A stretch of 7,900 nucleotides of DNA, from contig JAFATP010000114.1 of the NCBI GenBank assembly GCA_019243895.1, positions 1 to 7,900 of the forward strand, in the 5' to 3' direction. Under the pieces are notes generated by a model, which saw only the letters and a program-made list of their open reading frames with translations, was not told the DNA's origin and made no database searches. The translations under genes and the position numbers were made by a program. The stretch comes from Alphaproteobacteria bacterium (GTDB lineage Bacteria; Pseudomonadota; Alphaproteobacteria; Rickettsiales; SXRF01). Position 1 is the first letter of the stretch, and the number at the start of each line of letters is the position of its first letter. Of the stretch, positions 1 through 6,311 are shown in pieces.

Positions 1-476
1 CCGCTCATGTCACGCCTGGTGGTGTAGCCGTAGAGGCTCATGCCGCCGAACATGCCCGCCGTGATGAAAAACACCCGCGCGATGCTGGCGCCGGTATAGG
101 CGAGGAAAATCGACGAGAGCGACAGGCCCATTACCGCCGCAAAGCTCCAGAAGAGCGCCTGCGCCGTGCCCACGCTCATGCGCTGCAGGCCGAAACCCAT
201 GAAAAGCGCCATGCCCAGCGGAGCGAACACCACCAGCCAGCCCAGCGGGCTTAAGCCCACGAAAACGCCGTCCGGCCCCATGCGGTAAAGCGCCGCCATG
301 ATCGCAGGCGTGCGGGCGGCGACCAGCGCCACGATGCCGGTCAGCGCCAGCGCGCTGGCCATGTAATTGTAAATGCCCAGCATGTAGGCGCGCAGCCCCG
401 AATCAACGGCGGGGCGGGCTTGCGCCGATGCCGCCATGCTAAACCGGCCGCGTCCGAAAGGATTGCCAGAGTCCAT
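1..476 (-). CDS. Bax inhibitor-1 (BI-1/YccA) family integral membrane protein, C-terminus cut by window edge
   Basis: 158 codons are visible from an ATG at 476-474; the gene runs off the left edge. The protein begins MDSGNPFGRG and, after a polar N-terminus of about 28 residues, has GLRAYMLGIYNYMA (28-40). Hydrophobic segments follow at about 33-53, 74-95, 104-127 and 132-150. The stretch LSLSSIFLAYTGASIARVFF (118-137) and SLYGYTT (147-153) are typical of the bacterial BI-1 family, multi-pass inner-membrane proteins (usually about 230-240 residues) linked to membrane stress and, in some members, to a pH-sensitive calcium leak. The exact role in bacteria is poorly known. The start is supported by an AAGGAGA ribosome binding site nine bases upstream. 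Met14 is a possible but less supported internal start. The gene diverges from rpmI and shares its 222-nt upstream region. The family call is firm; the function of this protein is not shown by the sequence. Confidence 0.93.
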   Translation of the reverse strand, partial: MDSGNPFGRGRFSMAASAQARPAVDSGLRAYMLGIYNYMASALALTGIVALVAARTPAIMAALYRMGPDGVFVGLSPLGWLVVFAPLGMALFMGFGLQRMSVGTAQALFWSFAAVMGLSLSSIFLAYTGASIARVFFITAGMFGGMSLYGYTTRRDMS

Positions 477-485
477 AAAGTGATT

Positions 486-492
486 TCTCCTT
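486..492 (-). promoter_or_regulatory. Ribosome binding site of the BI-1 family gene
   Basis: On the minus strand this reads AAGGAGA and lies nine bases before the ATG at 476-474. It is a strong Shine-Dalgarno match and decides in favour of that start over the internal Met14. Confidence 0.8.
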
Positions 493-512
493 ATATTCAA
501 TGATAGCGCTAC

Positions 513-542
513 AGTATATGGAGCGGTGGCGGCAAATTGCAA
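513..542 (-). promoter_or_regulatory. Predicted sigma-70 type promoter of the BI-1 family gene
   Basis: On the minus strand there is TTGCAA (537-542) as a -35 box, an 18-nt spacer, and TATACT (513-518) as a -10 box. TATACT differs from the consensus TATAAT at one position. Transcription would start near 506, giving a leader of about 30 nt that includes the ribosome binding site. The -35 box overlaps the first two bases of the palindrome at 541-560. This is predicted by eye only. Confidence 0.55.
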
Positions 543-560
543 GGAAAACCGGTTTCCCTT
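541..560. promoter_or_regulatory. 20-bp near-perfect palindrome between divergent promoters, candidate operator
   Basis: The sequence AAGGAAAACCGGTTTCCCTT pairs with itself at nine of ten positions; the single mismatch is A545 against C556. The central ten bases AAACCGGTTT are perfect. It overlaps the end of the minus-strand -35 box (537-542) and sits 31 bases upstream of the likely rpmI -35 box (592-597). Size, symmetry and position fit a binding site for a dimeric regulator. I do not recognise it as the site of a named regulator. As RNA it would only form a hairpin in transcripts starting further upstream. Confidence 0.45.
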
Positions 561-591
561 CTAAAATGTAAAGGGTTGACGCCGATTTTAA

Positions 592-620
592 TTGAGTTTG
601 GCATGCGCAGGCCCTATACA
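592..620 (+). promoter_or_regulatory. Predicted sigma-70 type promoter of the rpmI operon
   Basis: TTGAGT (592-597) is followed by a 17-nt spacer and TATACA (615-620). Each box is close to consensus and the spacing is ideal. Transcription would start near 625-628, leaving a leader of about 72 nt before rpmI. A second -35-like box, TTGACG at 576-581, has only a poor partner (TGGCAT, 599-604) at 17-nt spacing, so I prefer the 592-620 pair. No other promoter-like region is evident in the tightly packed genes downstream. Confidence 0.5.
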
Positions 621-632
621 TACCGTCCCTTT

Positions 633-666
633 TTGCCGCCCGGGCGTTGGCATGCCTCTGCGGCAA
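633..666 (+). promoter_or_regulatory. Stem-loop in the rpmI leader, possible control element
   Basis: TTGCCGC (633-639) pairs perfectly with GCGGCAA (660-666), enclosing a 20-nt loop that contains the small palindrome GGCATGCC (649-656). It would lie at the very 5' end of the rpmI mRNA. There is no U-run after it, so it is not an intrinsic terminator. L20 is known to repress its own operon through leader RNA in other bacteria (E. coli, Bacillus), but I do not see an obvious match to those published L20 sites. The hairpin is seen; a control role is inference. Confidence 0.35.
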
Positions 667-685
667 CATAAGACAACCATTTGAT

Positions 686-691
686 GAAAGG
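686..691 (+). promoter_or_regulatory. Ribosome binding site of rpmI
   Basis: GAAAGG lies seven bases before the ATG at 699. It supports that start over the in-frame TTG at 681 and ATG at 684, which have no Shine-Dalgarno sequence in front of them. Confidence 0.6.
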
Positions 692-698
692 TTCCAAA

Positions 699-902
699 AT
701 GCCAAAATTAAAGACCAAGAGCGGTTGCAAGAAGCGTTTCCGCTTCACCGCCACCGGCAAGGTGATCAGCACCCAGGCCGGCAAACGCCACGGCATGCGC
801 AAGCGCACCAACGGCTTCATCCGCAAGGCGCGCGGCACCACCATCATGGAGGAATGCGACACGCACCGCATCGTGCAATTCATGCCTTATGGAGGAAAAT
901 AG
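699..902 (+). CDS. rpmI: 50S ribosomal protein L35
   Basis: 67 residues, beginning [20 protein letters not shown], the characteristic start of bL35, with the family's usual length of about 65 residues. The protein is strongly basic, with Lys/Arg clusters (KKRFR near 11-15, [18 protein letters not shown] near 28-45), as expected for a protein embedded in 23S rRNA of the large subunit. The start at 699 is chosen because bL35 begins MPK and an AAAGG motif precedes it. In-frame TTG (681) and ATG (684) would add the residues MMKGSK or MKGSK, which the family lacks. The last codons carry the ribosome binding site of rplT, and the two genes are two bases apart. infC, which precedes rpmI in many bacteria, is absent here and a divergent BI-1 family gene takes its place. 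Confidence 0.97.
   Translation: MPKLKTKSGCKKRFRFTATGKVISTQAGKRHGMRKRTNGFIRKARGTTIMEECDTHRIVQFMPYGGK
891..895 (+). promoter_or_regulatory. Ribosome binding site of rplT inside the end of rpmI
   Basis: GGAGG at 891-895, nine bases before the ATG at 905, lies in the last codons of rpmI. It sets the rplT start and suggests that translation of the two ribosomal proteins is linked. Confidence 0.8.
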
Positions 903-904
903 CC

Positions 905-1273
905 ATGGCGCACGTAAAACAGGGAGTCACGGGCCGCGCCCGCCGCAAGAAAGTGCTCAAGATGGCAAAGGGCTATCGGGGCCGCGCCAAAAGCTGCATC
1001 CGCGTGGCGCACGAGCGCGTGGAAAAAGGCCTGCAATACGCTTATCGCGACCGGCGCACCAAGAAGCGCAATTTTCGCGGGCTGTGGATTCAGCGCATCA
1101 ACGCCGGCGCACGCGAGCATGGCTTGGTGTATTCGCAGTTAATCGGCGGCTTGACCAAGGCCGGCATCGCCATCGACCGCAAGGTGCTGGCGGAGCTGGC
1201 GGTGCATGAGCCGGAGGCGTTTGCGCATCTGGCGCAGCAGGCCAAGGGCGCGCTGGAGAAGAAAGCCGCTTAA
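905..1273 (+). CDS. rplT: 50S ribosomal protein L20
   Basis: 122 residues, starting [20 protein letters not shown]. The basic N-terminal extension (about 1-60), with [21 protein letters not shown] typed like other bL20 proteins, reaches into 23S rRNA. The globular C-terminal half contains [21 protein letters not shown] and [21 protein letters not shown], both strongly conserved in bL20. L20 is needed early in 50S assembly, and in E. coli and Bacillus it also represses its own operon. The reading frame is open upstream to 647, but the family start and the GGAGG site fix the start at 905. It follows rpmI by two bases and is separated from pheS by 35 nt. Length is normal (family about 117-120), with a short Ala/Lys tail ending EKKAA. 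Confidence 0.98.
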   Translation: MAHVKQGVTGRARRKKVLKMAKGYRGRAKSCIRVAHERVEKGLQYAYRDRRTKKRNFRGLWIQRINAGAREHGLVYSQLIGGLTKAGIAIDRKVLAELAVHEPEAFAHLAQQAKGALEKKAA

Positions 1274-1276
1274 TCT

Positions 1277-1300
1277 GTCATCCTCCTTCGCCGGTATGAC
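1277..1300 (+). repeat. Imperfect inverted repeat in the rplT-pheS gap, like dispersed GTCAT...ATGAC elements
   Basis: GTCAT (1277-1281) and ATGAC (1296-1300) are perfect inverted arms around CCTCCTTCGCCGGT. On the minus strand the centre reads ACCGGCGAAGG. This resembles the short dispersed palindromes common in alphaproteobacterial genomes, which have the form GTCAT-TCC-GGCGAAGGCC-GGA-ATGAC, with the inner stem decayed on one side. It fills most of the 35-nt gap between rplT and pheS. Only one copy lies in this window, so membership in a repeat family is inferred. Confidence 0.4.
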
Positions 1301-1308
1301 GTGGACGA

Positions 1309-2364
1309 ATGACAAACACCGAGCAACTCCGCACTGATGCTCTCGCTGCCATTTCCGCCAGCGAGCATTCCGCCGCGCTGGAAGAGCAGCGCGTGGCCTG
1401 GCTGGGGAAAAAAGGCCGCATCACCGAGGCGCTGAAAGCTTTGGGCCAGGCCGCCCCGGAAGAGCGTAAAGCGCTAGGCGCGGCGCTGAACGCGGTGAAG
1501 GATGCCATCGCCGAGGCCATTGAGCGGCGGAAAGCTGAGCTGTCGGCGGCGGAACTGGAAGCGCGGCTGAAAACCGAAACGCTGGACATGACGCTGCCGT
1601 CACGCGCCGAAGCGCACGGGCGCATTCACCCGGTGACGCAGGTAATCGACGAAATCACCGCCATTTTTGCCGAATGGGGGTTCGCCGTGGCCGAAGGGCC
1701 GGACATCGAGGACGATGACCATAATTTCACCGCGCTGAACATTCCGGAAGCCCACCCGGCGCGCCAGATGCACGATACGTTTTATCTCGCAGGCGGCGCC
1801 GTGCTGCGCACGCATACCTCGCCCGTGCAGATCCGCACCATGCGCTCGGGCGCGCCGCCGTTTCGCGTGATTGCCCCCGGCGCCACCTATCGCTGCGATT
1901 CGGACCAGACCCATACGCCGATGTTTCACCAGGTGGAGGGGTTTGTCATCGACCGGCACATCCATATGGGGCATTTGAAGGGCTGCATCACGGAGTTCCT
2001 GCGCGCCTTCTTCGAAATGGAGCGCGTGCCGGTGCGTTTCCGCCCCAGCTTCTTTCCGTTCACCGAGCCGAGCGCCGAGGTGGATATCGGCTGCAGGCGG
2101 GGGCGGGACGAAATCGTCATCGGCGAAGGCGAGGGCTGGCTGGAGGTGATGGGCTGCGGCATGGTGCACGCCAATGTGCTGCGCAATTGCGGCATCGACC
2201 CCGACGAGTGGCAGGGCTTTGCCTTCGGCCTGGGCGTGGAGCGGCTGGCCATGCTGAAATACGGCATTCCCGATCTGCGCGATTTCTTTGAATCCGACGC
2301 GCGCTGGCTGAAGCATTACGGGTTTTCCCCGCTGCATATCCCCACCGTTTATGGGGGATTATGA
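1309..2364 (+). CDS. pheS: Phenylalanyl-tRNA synthetase alpha subunit
   Basis: 351 residues. This is the catalytic subunit of the cytoplasmic alpha2-beta2 PheRS, which charges tRNA-Phe with phenylalanine using ATP. Residues 1-90 form the charged coiled-coil tRNA-binding arm. The class II core follows: [10 protein letters not shown] (107-116) and [20 protein letters not shown] (124-143) around motif 1, [13 protein letters not shown] (166-178), motif 2 as [18 protein letters not shown] (194-211), [18 protein letters not shown] (243-260), and motif 3 [10 protein letters not shown] (307-316). The length fits alphaproteobacterial PheS, somewhat longer than the E. coli protein (327). Two positions differ from the usual wording: Ala192 where GRxYR has Arg, and Ala288 where GMVHPNVL has Pro. 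The ATG has only a weak GTGGA (1301-1305) close in front of it. The gene ends in an ATGA overlap with pheT, fitting equal production of the two subunits. No phe leader peptide or attenuator is seen. Confidence 0.98.
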   Translation: MTNTEQLRTDALAAISASEHSAALEEQRVAWLGKKGRITEALKALGQAAPEERKALGAALNAVKDAIAEAIERRKAELSAAELEARLKTETLDMTLPSRAEAHGRIHPVTQVIDEITAIFAEWGFAVAEGPDIEDDDHNFTALNIPEAHPARQMHDTFYLAGGAVLRTHTSPVQIRTMRSGAPPFRVIAPGATYRCDSDQTHTPMFHQVEGFVIDRHIHMGHLKGCITEFLRAFFEMERVPVRFRPSFFPFTEPSAEVDIGCRRGRDEIVIGEGEGWLEVMGCGMVHANVLRNCGIDPDEWQGFAFGLGVERLAMLKYGIPDLRDFFESDARWLKHYGFSPLHIPTVYGGL

Positions 2365-4772
2365 AATTCACGCTGTCCTGGCTGAAGGAGCATCTGGAAA
2401 CGCAAGCGCCGCTTGCGGCCATCGGCGAGAAACTGACGGCGATCGGGCTGGAGGTGGAAAGCATCGATGATCCGGCCGCGGCGCTGAAGGATTTCATCGT
2501 GGCGGAAATTCGTGAGGCGGCGCCGCATCCCAATGCTTCGAAATTGCAGGTGTGCCGCGTGTTCGACGGCAACGAAGAGCGGCAGATCGTGTGCGGGGCG
2601 GCCAATGCGCGCGCCGGATTAAAAACGGTGCTGGCGCGCGAAGGCGTGTTCATTCCCGGCTCCGGCATCACCATCAGGAAAACCAAGATCCGCGACGTAG
2701 AAAGCAACGGCATGCTCTGCTCCGGCGAGGAGTTAAAGCTGGAGGGCGCCGGCGACGGCATTATTGAGCTGCCGCCGGCGGCGAAGCCGGGCTCGCCCGC
2801 GGCAGCGGCGCTGGGGCTGGATGATCCCGTCATCGATGTGGCGGTGACGCCCAACCGTGCCGATTGCTTGGGCGTGCGCGGCATCGCGCGCGACCTGGCG
2901 GCGGCTGGGCTCGGTGCGCTGAAGCCAATGGCATTAAAGGAGCAGGGCGGCACCGCCGCTTCGCCGATCGCCGTGCATATTCAGACGCCGCACTGCGCGC
3001 AATTTGTCGGCTGCTATATTCGCGGCGTGAAAAATGGGCCGTCGCCCGCCTGGATGCAGCAACGGCTGAAAGCCATCGGCCTGCGGCCCATTTCCGCGCT
3101 GGTGGACATCACCAATTACCTGACACATGACCTGGCCGGGCCGCTGCACGTCTATGACGCCGACACGCTGCGCGGCGATATCGTGGTGCGGCAGGCGGAG
3201 CCGGGCGAGGAGCTGCAGGCGCTGAACGATAAACATTATAAGCTGACGCCTTCCATGACCGTGATTGCCGACCGGCAGCGGGTGCTGGGCTTGGGCGGCA
3301 TCATCGGCGGGGTGGAAAGCGGCGTGACGGGGGAGACCGTCAACGTGTTCCTGGAAGCGGCGCTGTTCGATCCCGCCGCTATTGCCGCCACCGGCCGCGC
3401 GCTGGAGATTCATTCGGATGCGCGCTACCGCTTCGAGCGCGGGGTGGACCCCGCAGGCGTGGTGGCGCGGGCGCAAGCGGCGCTTGCCATGATCAACGAA
3501 TATTGCGGCGGCGAGATGAGCGAACTGGTGCAGGCGGGCGGCGCTCCCGCATGGCAGCGGCGCATCGCTTTCCGGCCGGCGCGCGTGGCATCGCTGGGAG
3601 GAGTTGCGCTGAACGATTCCGAATGCGAAACGATTTTGCAGGCGCTGGGATTCCAGATGCCGCCGCGCCAAGGCGAGCGGTGGGAGGTGACGCCGCCTTC
3701 CTGGCGCGGCGATGTGAGCGACGAGGCGGATGTGGTGGAGGAAGTCCTGCGCATCCACGGCTATGCGCATATTCCCTCCACCCCGCTGCCGAAACCCGAT
3801 GCCATCCCCGCCCCCGCGCTTTCGCTTCCGCAACGGCGCGCCGGCCTGGCGCGGCGGGTGCTGGCGGGGAGAGGAATGCTGGAAGTGTGTACCTGGTCTT
3901 TCCTGGCGGAGGATAAGTCGCGGCGTTTCGGCTTTACCGACCCGCAGCTGAAACTGCTGAATCCCATCAGCGCGGATCTGGACGCCATGCGCCCCGGCCT
4001 GCTCCCTAATCTGCTGGATGCCGCCGCCCGCAATGCATTCCGCGGATATTTCGATCTGGGGCTATGCGAAGTCGGGCTGCAGTTTCACAGCGCCGCGCCG
4101 GATGGGCAGCGGTACGTGGCGGCTGGGCTCCGCACGGGAACGTTGGAAGAGCGCGCGGCGTACGCGTCCGCATTCTTTCAGCCCACGCGGCGCATTCCGG
4201 ATGCGTTCGACGCCAAGGCCGATGCTGCGGCGCTGCTGGAGGCGCTCGGGGTGAATGCAGCCAATCTATTGATCACCGCCGATGCGCCCTCCTGGTATCA
4301 CCCCGGCCGCAGCGGCGCGATGCTGCTGGGCAAAACCGTGCTGGCCTATTTCGGCGAGGTGCATCCCGCCATTGTAGCATCCTACGGCCTCACCGGTGAG
4401 GCGAACCGCGTGGCGGCCTTCGAGATTTTTCTGGACGCCGTGCCGCAGCCGCGCGCCAAAGGCAAGGCCCGGCCCGCACTGACATTATCGCCGTATCCCG
4501 CCGTAGAACGCGATTTTGCGTTTCTCACCGATAGCGGCGTTTCCGCCGCCGCCATCGTCAAGGCGCTGAAAGCGGCCGATAAGAAGCTGATCACCGCGGT
4601 GCGGATCTTCGACGTATATAGCGGCCAGGGCATTCCGGCGGGCAAGCAGTCAGTGGCGGTGAAGGTGATGTTGCAGGCGTTCGACCGCACGCTTACGGAA
4701 ACCGAAATCAATGCCGTATCTCAGGCCGTGGTGGCAGCCGCCCGGGAGTTCGGCGGCAGTCTGCGGCAATGA
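2361..4772 (+). CDS. pheT: Phenylalanyl-tRNA synthetase beta subunit
   Basis: 803 residues, the family's normal full length. It partners PheS, binds tRNA-Phe and edits mischarged Tyr-tRNA-Phe. Domains in order: N-terminal [12 protein letters not shown]; an OB-fold tRNA-binding domain at about 43-150 ([12 protein letters not shown] at 56-67, [17 protein letters not shown] at 76-92); the B3/B4 editing domain at about 210-385 ([20 protein letters not shown], 246-265; [13 protein letters not shown], 311-323; [13 protein letters not shown], 352-364); the B5 domain at about 400-470 ([20 protein letters not shown], 445-464); a catalytic-like core at about 485-690 ([21 protein letters not shown], 532-552); and the C-terminal FDX-ACB domain at about 708-803 ([13 protein letters not shown], 710-722). 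The start overlaps the pheS stop as ATGA, with a GGGGGA at 2353-2358. The end overlaps the next gene the same way. Nothing is missing or broken. Confidence 0.98.
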   Translation: MKFTLSWLKEHLETQAPLAAIGEKLTAIGLEVESIDDPAAALKDFIVAEIREAAPHPNASKLQVCRVFDGNEERQIVCGAANARAGLKTVLAREGVFIPGSGITIRKTKIRDVESNGMLCSGEELKLEGAGDGIIELPPAAKPGSPAAAALGLDDPVIDVAVTPNRADCLGVRGIARDLAAAGLGALKPMALKEQGGTAASPIAVHIQTPHCAQFVGCYIRGVKNGPSPAWMQQRLKAIGLRPISALVDITNYLTHDLAGPLHVYDADTLRGDIVVRQAEPGEELQALNDKHYKLTPSMTVIADRQRVLGLGGIIGGVESGVTGETVNVFLEAALFDPAAIAATGRALEIHSDARYRFERGVDPAGVVARAQAALAMINEYCGGEMSELVQAGGAPAWQRRIAFRPARVASLGGVALNDSECETILQALGFQMPPRQGERWEVTPPSWRGDVSDEADVVEEVLRIHGYAHIPSTPLPKPDAIPAPALSLPQRRAGLARRVLAGRGMLEVCTWSFLAEDKSRRFGFTDPQLKLLNPISADLDAMRPGLLPNLLDAAARNAFRGYFDLGLCEVGLQFHSAAPDGQRYVAAGLRTGTLEERAAYASAFFQPTRRIPDAFDAKADAAALLEALGVNAANLLITADAPSWYHPGRSGAMLLGKTVLAYFGEVHPAIVASYGLTGEANRVAAFEIFLDAVPQPRAKGKARPALTLSPYPAVERDFAFLTDSGVSAAAIVKALKAADKKLITAVRIFDVYSGQGIPAGKQSVAVKVMLQAFDRTLTETEINAVSQAVVAAAREFGGSLRQ

Positions 4773-5395
4773 GCGACGCCAGCCACCCTCCTTACTGGGA
4801 CCAGGCGATCAAGGCGCTGTCCAAACGCGATGCAACGCTGAAAGGCATTATCCGATCCTATCACGGCGAAACGATGAAAGCGCGCGGCGATGCGTTCTTC
4901 ACGCTGGCGCGCGCCATTACCGGTCAGCAGATTTCCGTGAAAGCGGCGGACAGCATCTGGGGCAGGCTGGTGGGCGAACTGGGAGAGGTGAAGCCGGAGC
5001 GCCTGCTGGCCACGCCGCCGCAGCGGCTGCGCGAACTGGGATTCTCCCAGCAGAAGATCGCCTACCTGCGGGACATAGCCGAGCATTTTACCGATCGCGC
5101 GCGCATCGCGCATTGGCCGGAGCTGGAAGACGACGCGCTGATCGCCGAGCTGGTGAAGCTGAAAGGCGTGGGCCGCTGGACGGCGGAGATGATGCTGATG
5201 TTCCATTACCTGCGGCCCGACGTGTTTCCCATCGACGATCTCGGCCTGCTGAAGGCAATTTACCGGCATTATAACGGCGGCGAAAGAATGCCGAAGGAAG
5301 CGGTGCTGAAGCTGGGCGAAACCTGGCGGCCGTGGCGGTCGGTGGCCACGTGGTATTTATGGCGGGCGCTGGACCCCGTGCCGGTGGAGTATTGA
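4769..5395 (+). CDS. DNA-3-methyladenine glycosylase II, short AlkA-type HhH-GPD protein
   Basis: 208 residues. It should remove alkylated bases such as 3-methyladenine from DNA, the first step of base excision repair, in the cytoplasm. The helix-hairpin-helix motif is LVKLKGVGRWTAEMMLMF (128-145), with the GVG turn at 133-135. FPIDDLGL (153-160) follows at the usual spacing, and Asp157 matches the catalytic Asp of AlkA (Asp238 in E. coli). ARAITGQQIS (47-56) and WRPWRSVATWYLWRAL (186-201) are also typical of AlkA. It lacks the N-terminal beta domain of E. coli AlkA (282 residues), so it is the short form common in bacteria and related to yeast Mag1. No Cys cluster for an iron-sulfur site is present, which argues against EndoIII or MutY. 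The start overlaps the pheT stop as ATGA with no clear ribosome binding site, so translation is probably coupled to pheT. Which lesions it prefers cannot be read from sequence. Confidence 0.92.
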   Translation: MSDASHPPYWDQAIKALSKRDATLKGIIRSYHGETMKARGDAFFTLARAITGQQISVKAADSIWGRLVGELGEVKPERLLATPPQRLRELGFSQQKIAYLRDIAEHFTDRARIAHWPELEDDALIAELVKLKGVGRWTAEMMLMFHYLRPDVFPIDDLGLLKAIYRHYNGGERMPKEAVLKLGETWRPWRSVATWYLWRALDPVPVEY

Positions 5396-5396
5396 C

Positions 5397-6311
5397 ATGG
5401 GCTTGCCGCGCATCAGCATCATCACCCCCGTGCGCAATGCGGCTGCCACCCTGCCTCGCGCCATTGAGAGCCTGGTGGCGCAAGCCTATCCGGATATGGA
5501 ATACCTGCTGCTGGACGCCGCTTCAACCGACGGCACGCGAGAGGTGATCGAGCGTTACCGCGCGCATATCGCTTATGTCCGCAGCCATGCCGACGACGGC
5601 GCCAATGCCGCCTATAACGAAGGCATCGCGCGCGCCACCGGCGGCGTAATCGGCCTGCTCAACGCCGATGACTGGTATGAGCCGGGCGTGCTGATGGCGG
5701 TCGGCGAGGCGTTTGCGCAAGACCCGGCATTGGAAATGGTGACGACGGAAGCGAAAGTGTGGCAGGCGGACGGGGCGGGTGGCCTGCGCTGCATTAAGCA
5801 TTTCACCGGGAAGAGCCTTGGGCTGAACCCCGCCGCCACGCCGATGCCCAATGCGCGGTTCTTCCGGAAATCCCTGTTCGAGCGCTACGGCGATTTCCTG
5901 GTGACCAACGAGGGGGGCCAGCGCTATATCGCCAGCGACCTGGAGTATCTGCTGCGGCTTTCGCAATATTCCGTCAGAACCCGCGTCCTCCCCAGGGTGG
6001 GATATCATTATTACGCCCACGAAGGCTCTATCACTTTCGGTGCCGACCCGGTGCGGATGCGGCAGATGTATGAAGAGCGCGCCTCGCTCGCCGAAACTTA
6101 TTTGCAGAAGAATACGCTGCCTGCTATGTATCGGCCTCGCCTGAGGCGCTGGCACCGCCGCGGCACCACGCGCGCATTCTGGCGGCATCTGGCGGCCCGC
6201 GATTTCCCCCGCGCCTGGGCGGAAATGAAGCGAGGCATGCGGATGAGCAAGGCGCTGTGGCTGCCCGATGCGGTGCGTTTGGCCATAAGTGGAAGGTTTG
6301 AGGCATTATGA
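5397..6311 (+). CDS. Family 2 glycosyltransferase
   Basis: 304 residues. This is a GT-A fold inverting glycosyltransferase that should transfer a sugar from a nucleotide-sugar donor. The nucleotide-binding start is RISIITPVRNAAATLPRAIE (5-24), followed by LLLDAASTDGTREVIERY (37-54), with Asp40 and Asp45 matching conserved family acids. HADDGANAAYNEGIARATG (64-82) leads to the DXD-like metal site LLNADDW (87-93). SDLEYLLRLS (180-189) may hold the catalytic acid region. The pattern D-G-x-x-x-A-x-N-x-G-I before NADD recalls WcaE-like enzymes of exopolysaccharide synthesis. The C-terminal part (about 246-282) is very rich in Arg and Trp and has no clear membrane span; it may touch membrane or a charged acceptor. 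The start lies one base after the glycosylase stop, with GGTGGAG (5383-5389) as ribosome binding site. Donor, acceptor and final glycan are unknown, and no other glycan gene is nearby. Confidence 0.9.
   Translation: MGLPRISIITPVRNAAATLPRAIESLVAQAYPDMEYLLLDAASTDGTREVIERYRAHIAYVRSHADDGANAAYNEGIARATGGVIGLLNADDWYEPGVLMAVGEAFAQDPALEMVTTEAKVWQADGAGGLRCIKHFTGKSLGLNPAATPMPNARFFRKSLFERYGDFLVTNEGGQRYIASDLEYLLRLSQYSVRTRVLPRVGYHYYAHEGSITFGADPVRMRQMYEERASLAETYLQKNTLPAMYRPRLRRWHRRGTTRAFWRHLAARDFPRAWAEMKRGMRMSKALWLPDAVRLAISGRFEAL

Noticed and set aside
576..604. TTGACG (576-581) as the main -35 box of the rpmI promoter
   Set aside because: At 17-nt spacing the -10 would be TGGCAT, a poor match. TTGAGT/TATACA at 592-620 gives a better pair overall. 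It could still be a weak second promoter.
633..666. Leader hairpin as an intrinsic terminator
   Set aside because: The stem is followed by CATAAGACAACC, with no U-tract.
647..904. Upstream extension of the rplT reading frame to 647
   Set aside because: It overlaps rpmI in another frame and encodes nothing like L20. The conserved MAHVKQG start and GGAGG site fix the start at 905.
1274..1308. A phe attenuator or T-box before pheS
   Set aside because: The gap is only 35 nt, with no leader peptide, no Phe codon run, no terminator hairpin with U-run and no room for a T-box.
1600..2337. A 245-codon minus-strand frame opposite pheS
   Set aside because: It lies fully within pheS, has His/Arg/Ala-rich low-information content and no plausible start signal. 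A 299-codon frame at 2934-3833 opposite pheT was rejected for the same reasons.
4711..5274. A 187-codon plus-strand frame overlapping the DNA glycosylase gene
   Set aside because: It is an Arg/Gly-rich out-of-frame shadow; the glycosylase frame carries the helix-hairpin-helix motif and catalytic Asp region.
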